From a virus, in IMG/VR virus record IMGVR_UViG_3300042924_003555, positions 1 through 20,909 of that record: 20,909 nt of DNA. One strand, given 5' to 3'. The notes under the pieces were generated by a model. It made no database searches and was not told the DNA's origin. It was given only the letters and a program-made list of their open reading frames with translations. Below, piece by piece: positions 19,730-20,909 of this stretch. Within the stretch, counting starts at the first letter, position 1; the number at the start of each line of letters is the position of its first letter. The translations under genes were made by a program, and so were the position numbers.

Positions 19730-19956
19730 TGAAACCTCACCAGATTGCGGGATGCTGACAGCCCACCGCTTGCCTGACGGCGAAGGTCGGCAATGCGTGC
19801 ATCGAGTTCGGCCAGCCAAGTACTGGTCGGCTCCTTTGTCACCATCTGCCCATCGAGTGAGTAACTCACGACGGGCGCACCGGTCAACAAAGCCCCTTCG
19901 ACTTTGTCGCGAAGCTGCTCAAAAAGTGCGAGACGTTCGGCGGGTGATCGTGCCAT
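19726..19956 (-). CDS. gpW-like head-tail joining protein
   Basis: About 76 residues from the ATG at 19956 (MARSPAERLALFEQL). A TTG at 19986 and an ATG at 19965 are in frame, and there is no good ribosome site for any, so the start is uncertain. The central SYSLDGQMVTKEPTSTWLAE and the final helix (LDARIADLRRQAS) match the gpW fold, in which a beta hairpin joins two helices. gpW-type proteins act just before portal genes in lambda-like phages, as here. Confidence 0.65.
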   Translation of the reverse strand: MARSPAERLALFEQLRDKVEGALLTGAPVVSYSLDGQMVTKEPTSTWLAELDARIADLRRQASGGLSASRNLVRFQ

Positions 19957-20017
19957 GCTGTGCATCGTGCATGGCTGCTGCTGCAATCACCAGAGCAGGC
20001 TTACAATCGTTTGTAAC

Positions 20018-20149
20018 TCACCGCTTCTTTCGCTTGCGCGCCTCTTCGTAGGCAATGGATGCCGCCTGCTTTGGCGGTCGGCCTTCGCGTATCAGCGTCC
20101 GGATATTTACCGCAATCACCTGCTTCGATCGGCTAGGCTTCAGTGGCAT
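20018..20149 (-). CDS. Small basic protein
   Basis: A 43-residue protein preceded by AGGAGG at 8 bases. It begins MPLKPSRSKQVIAVNIRTLI and ends in a basic run KRKKR. A short helix with KQAASIAYEEARK is of the type seen in small phage proteins next to terminase genes. Its function is unknown. It starts inside the last codons of the zinc-ribbon gene. Confidence 0.6.
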   Translation of the reverse strand: MPLKPSRSKQVIAVNIRTLIREGRPPKQAASIAYEEARKRKKR

Positions 20150-20349
20150 TCTGCGGGCCTCCTGATAATCGTCTGGAATGAATTGCCGCATTGACAGTAA
20201 CGGTACTGCGTGCGAAATTCACCAGAGGCCGCCGAGCTGCCGACTCCCGCAAATCGCCCGCACTGCGGACACATGCCACCGCCCGGAACTGCGTGCGTCG
20301 GGGTGTATTCGCGTTTCTGCGTGTATCGAGGTGAATTTAGTTGTTTCAT
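20140..20349 (-). CDS. Small zinc-ribbon protein
   Basis: A 69-residue protein with C27-x-x-C30 (CPQC) and C52-x-C54 (CQC) around a YRY segment, a likely zinc ribbon resembling phage Ogr/Delta-type or zinc-finger regulators. The ATG overlaps the terminase stop (ATGA). A role in late gene control or DNA packaging is possible but not shown. Confidence 0.6.
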   Translation of the reverse strand: MKQLNSPRYTQKREYTPTHAVPGGGMCPQCGRFAGVGSSAASGEFRTQYRYCQCGNSFQTIIRRPAECH

Positions 20350-20909
20350 CGCAGTTTCCTTACGAATTTTTCGGGCTTTTTGCCTGAAATCACGCCTTTT
20401 GCGGCCTGCATTTCTGCCTGTTTTTGGCGAATTGCTTCGGCCTGATCGGCATCATATTTTAACACAGCAAGCCCCACAAATGCCAGATAAGCGGCGTCGA
20501 GTAGGTGGTTGCGACTGAATGTCTGAACCCACTTGCGAACCATTCCGGAACCCACCTGGAACTCTGTGATTTCGCGTTCTGCGGTAAGCTGTTTCGCGAC
20601 TTCTGTGCGGCGTTCGGGTTTTTCTGTCCAAGGCAGGAGCAGGGCCGCCGGGGATTCCATTGAGACGCTCAGCGCCTGATGTACGCGACGTTTCCAGTGG
20701 TCGGCATTGTTGTGGTATTCCCGGAATCTGTTCACGCCGTGGATATAGAGCAGGTCATGCCAGCCTTCGCCGATCCTCAGTGTGGTTTTCGTGCGGTCTT
20801 TGGGCTGATAGTAGACCTGCCCGAGGTGCTGCTTATTGCCAAAGCCCTTGCTGGTGTGCCAACTTGCATGACTGCCGACAGCGTCGCGGATTACGTCGGT
20901 TTCCCATCC
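20346..20909 (-). CDS. Terminase large subunit, C-terminal part (partial)
   Basis: An open frame of 187 residues from the right edge to its stop at 20346; the start is outside the window. It belongs, by order (followed by gpW and portal genes) and by sequence, to the lambda gpA type. GEGWHDLLYIHGVNRFREYH and the closing SRNHLLDAAYLAFVGLAVL resemble the region near the end of the gpA nuclease domain. The protein cuts and packages the genome. The ATPase motifs are not in the window. Confidence 0.72.
   Translation of the reverse strand, partial: GWETDVIRDAVGSHASWHTSKGFGNKQHLGQVYYQPKDRTKTTLRIGEGWHDLLYIHGVNRFREYHNNADHWKRRVHQALSVSMESPAALLLPWTEKPERRTEVAKQLTAEREITEFQVGSGMVRKWVQTFSRNHLLDAAYLAFVGLAVLKYDADQAEAIRQKQAEMQAAKGVISGKKPEKFVRKLR

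Overview
The window is part of a tailed-phage (siphovirus-type) genome or prophage. Every supported gene lies on the minus strand, so it is transcribed from right to left. No integrase, att site, tRNA, rRNA, CRISPR array or transposase was seen, so free phage and prophage cannot be told apart. The host is not identifiable. The moderately GC-rich DNA, the CsrA homologue and cysteine-rich tail-region proteins would suit an environmental Gram-negative host such as a planctomycete, but this is a weak guess.

Head and packaging (20909 to 14.2 kb): the C-terminal part of a large terminase, a zinc-ribbon protein, a 43-residue basic protein, a gpW-like joining protein, a lambda-type portal, a prohead protease with a probable scaffold tail, a decoration-like protein, a Mu gpT-type major capsid protein, a small protein, a head-tail connector and a two-gene, very basic region related to HK97 gp10. 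Tail (14.2 to 7.9 kb): a tail-terminator-like protein, a second decoration-like protein, the major tail protein, a G/GT chaperone pair with a canonical -1 slippery heptamer, the tape measure protein and three tail-tip proteins. Two glycosyltransferase-like proteins, a SAM methyltransferase and a small membrane protein follow without a break (7.9 to 5.45 kb), joined to the tail genes by short overlaps.

Accessory block (5.5 to 2.3 kb): the organisation changes from overlapping genes to small genes, four of which have their own near-copy of a control cassette. Each cassette holds an upstream box, a sigma70-like promoter, a leader hairpin with an invariant AGG loop and an almost identical ribosome binding site. 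GC-rich hairpins follow most of the genes, two of them in identical 42-bp repeats that begin exactly at a stop codon. A fifth unit with the same hairpin core precedes a 22-residue membrane peptide. The genes include DUF6011 and LPD29-type proteins and unknowns.

Left operon (2.2 kb to 1): two hairpins of the same type precede a ParB/Srx-like protein, a CsrA homologue, a small unknown, a VRR-NUC nuclease and a tandem pair of paralogues, the last running off the window. The co-occurrence of a phage CsrA and a family of structured leaders with GG-containing loops is the most interesting possibility here: a phage-wide post-transcriptional regulon. The structures are visible in the sequence. The link to CsrA is a hypothesis. 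No gene-free stretch exceeds 300 bases; the longest, 2140-2299, holds a leader and a weak promoter.
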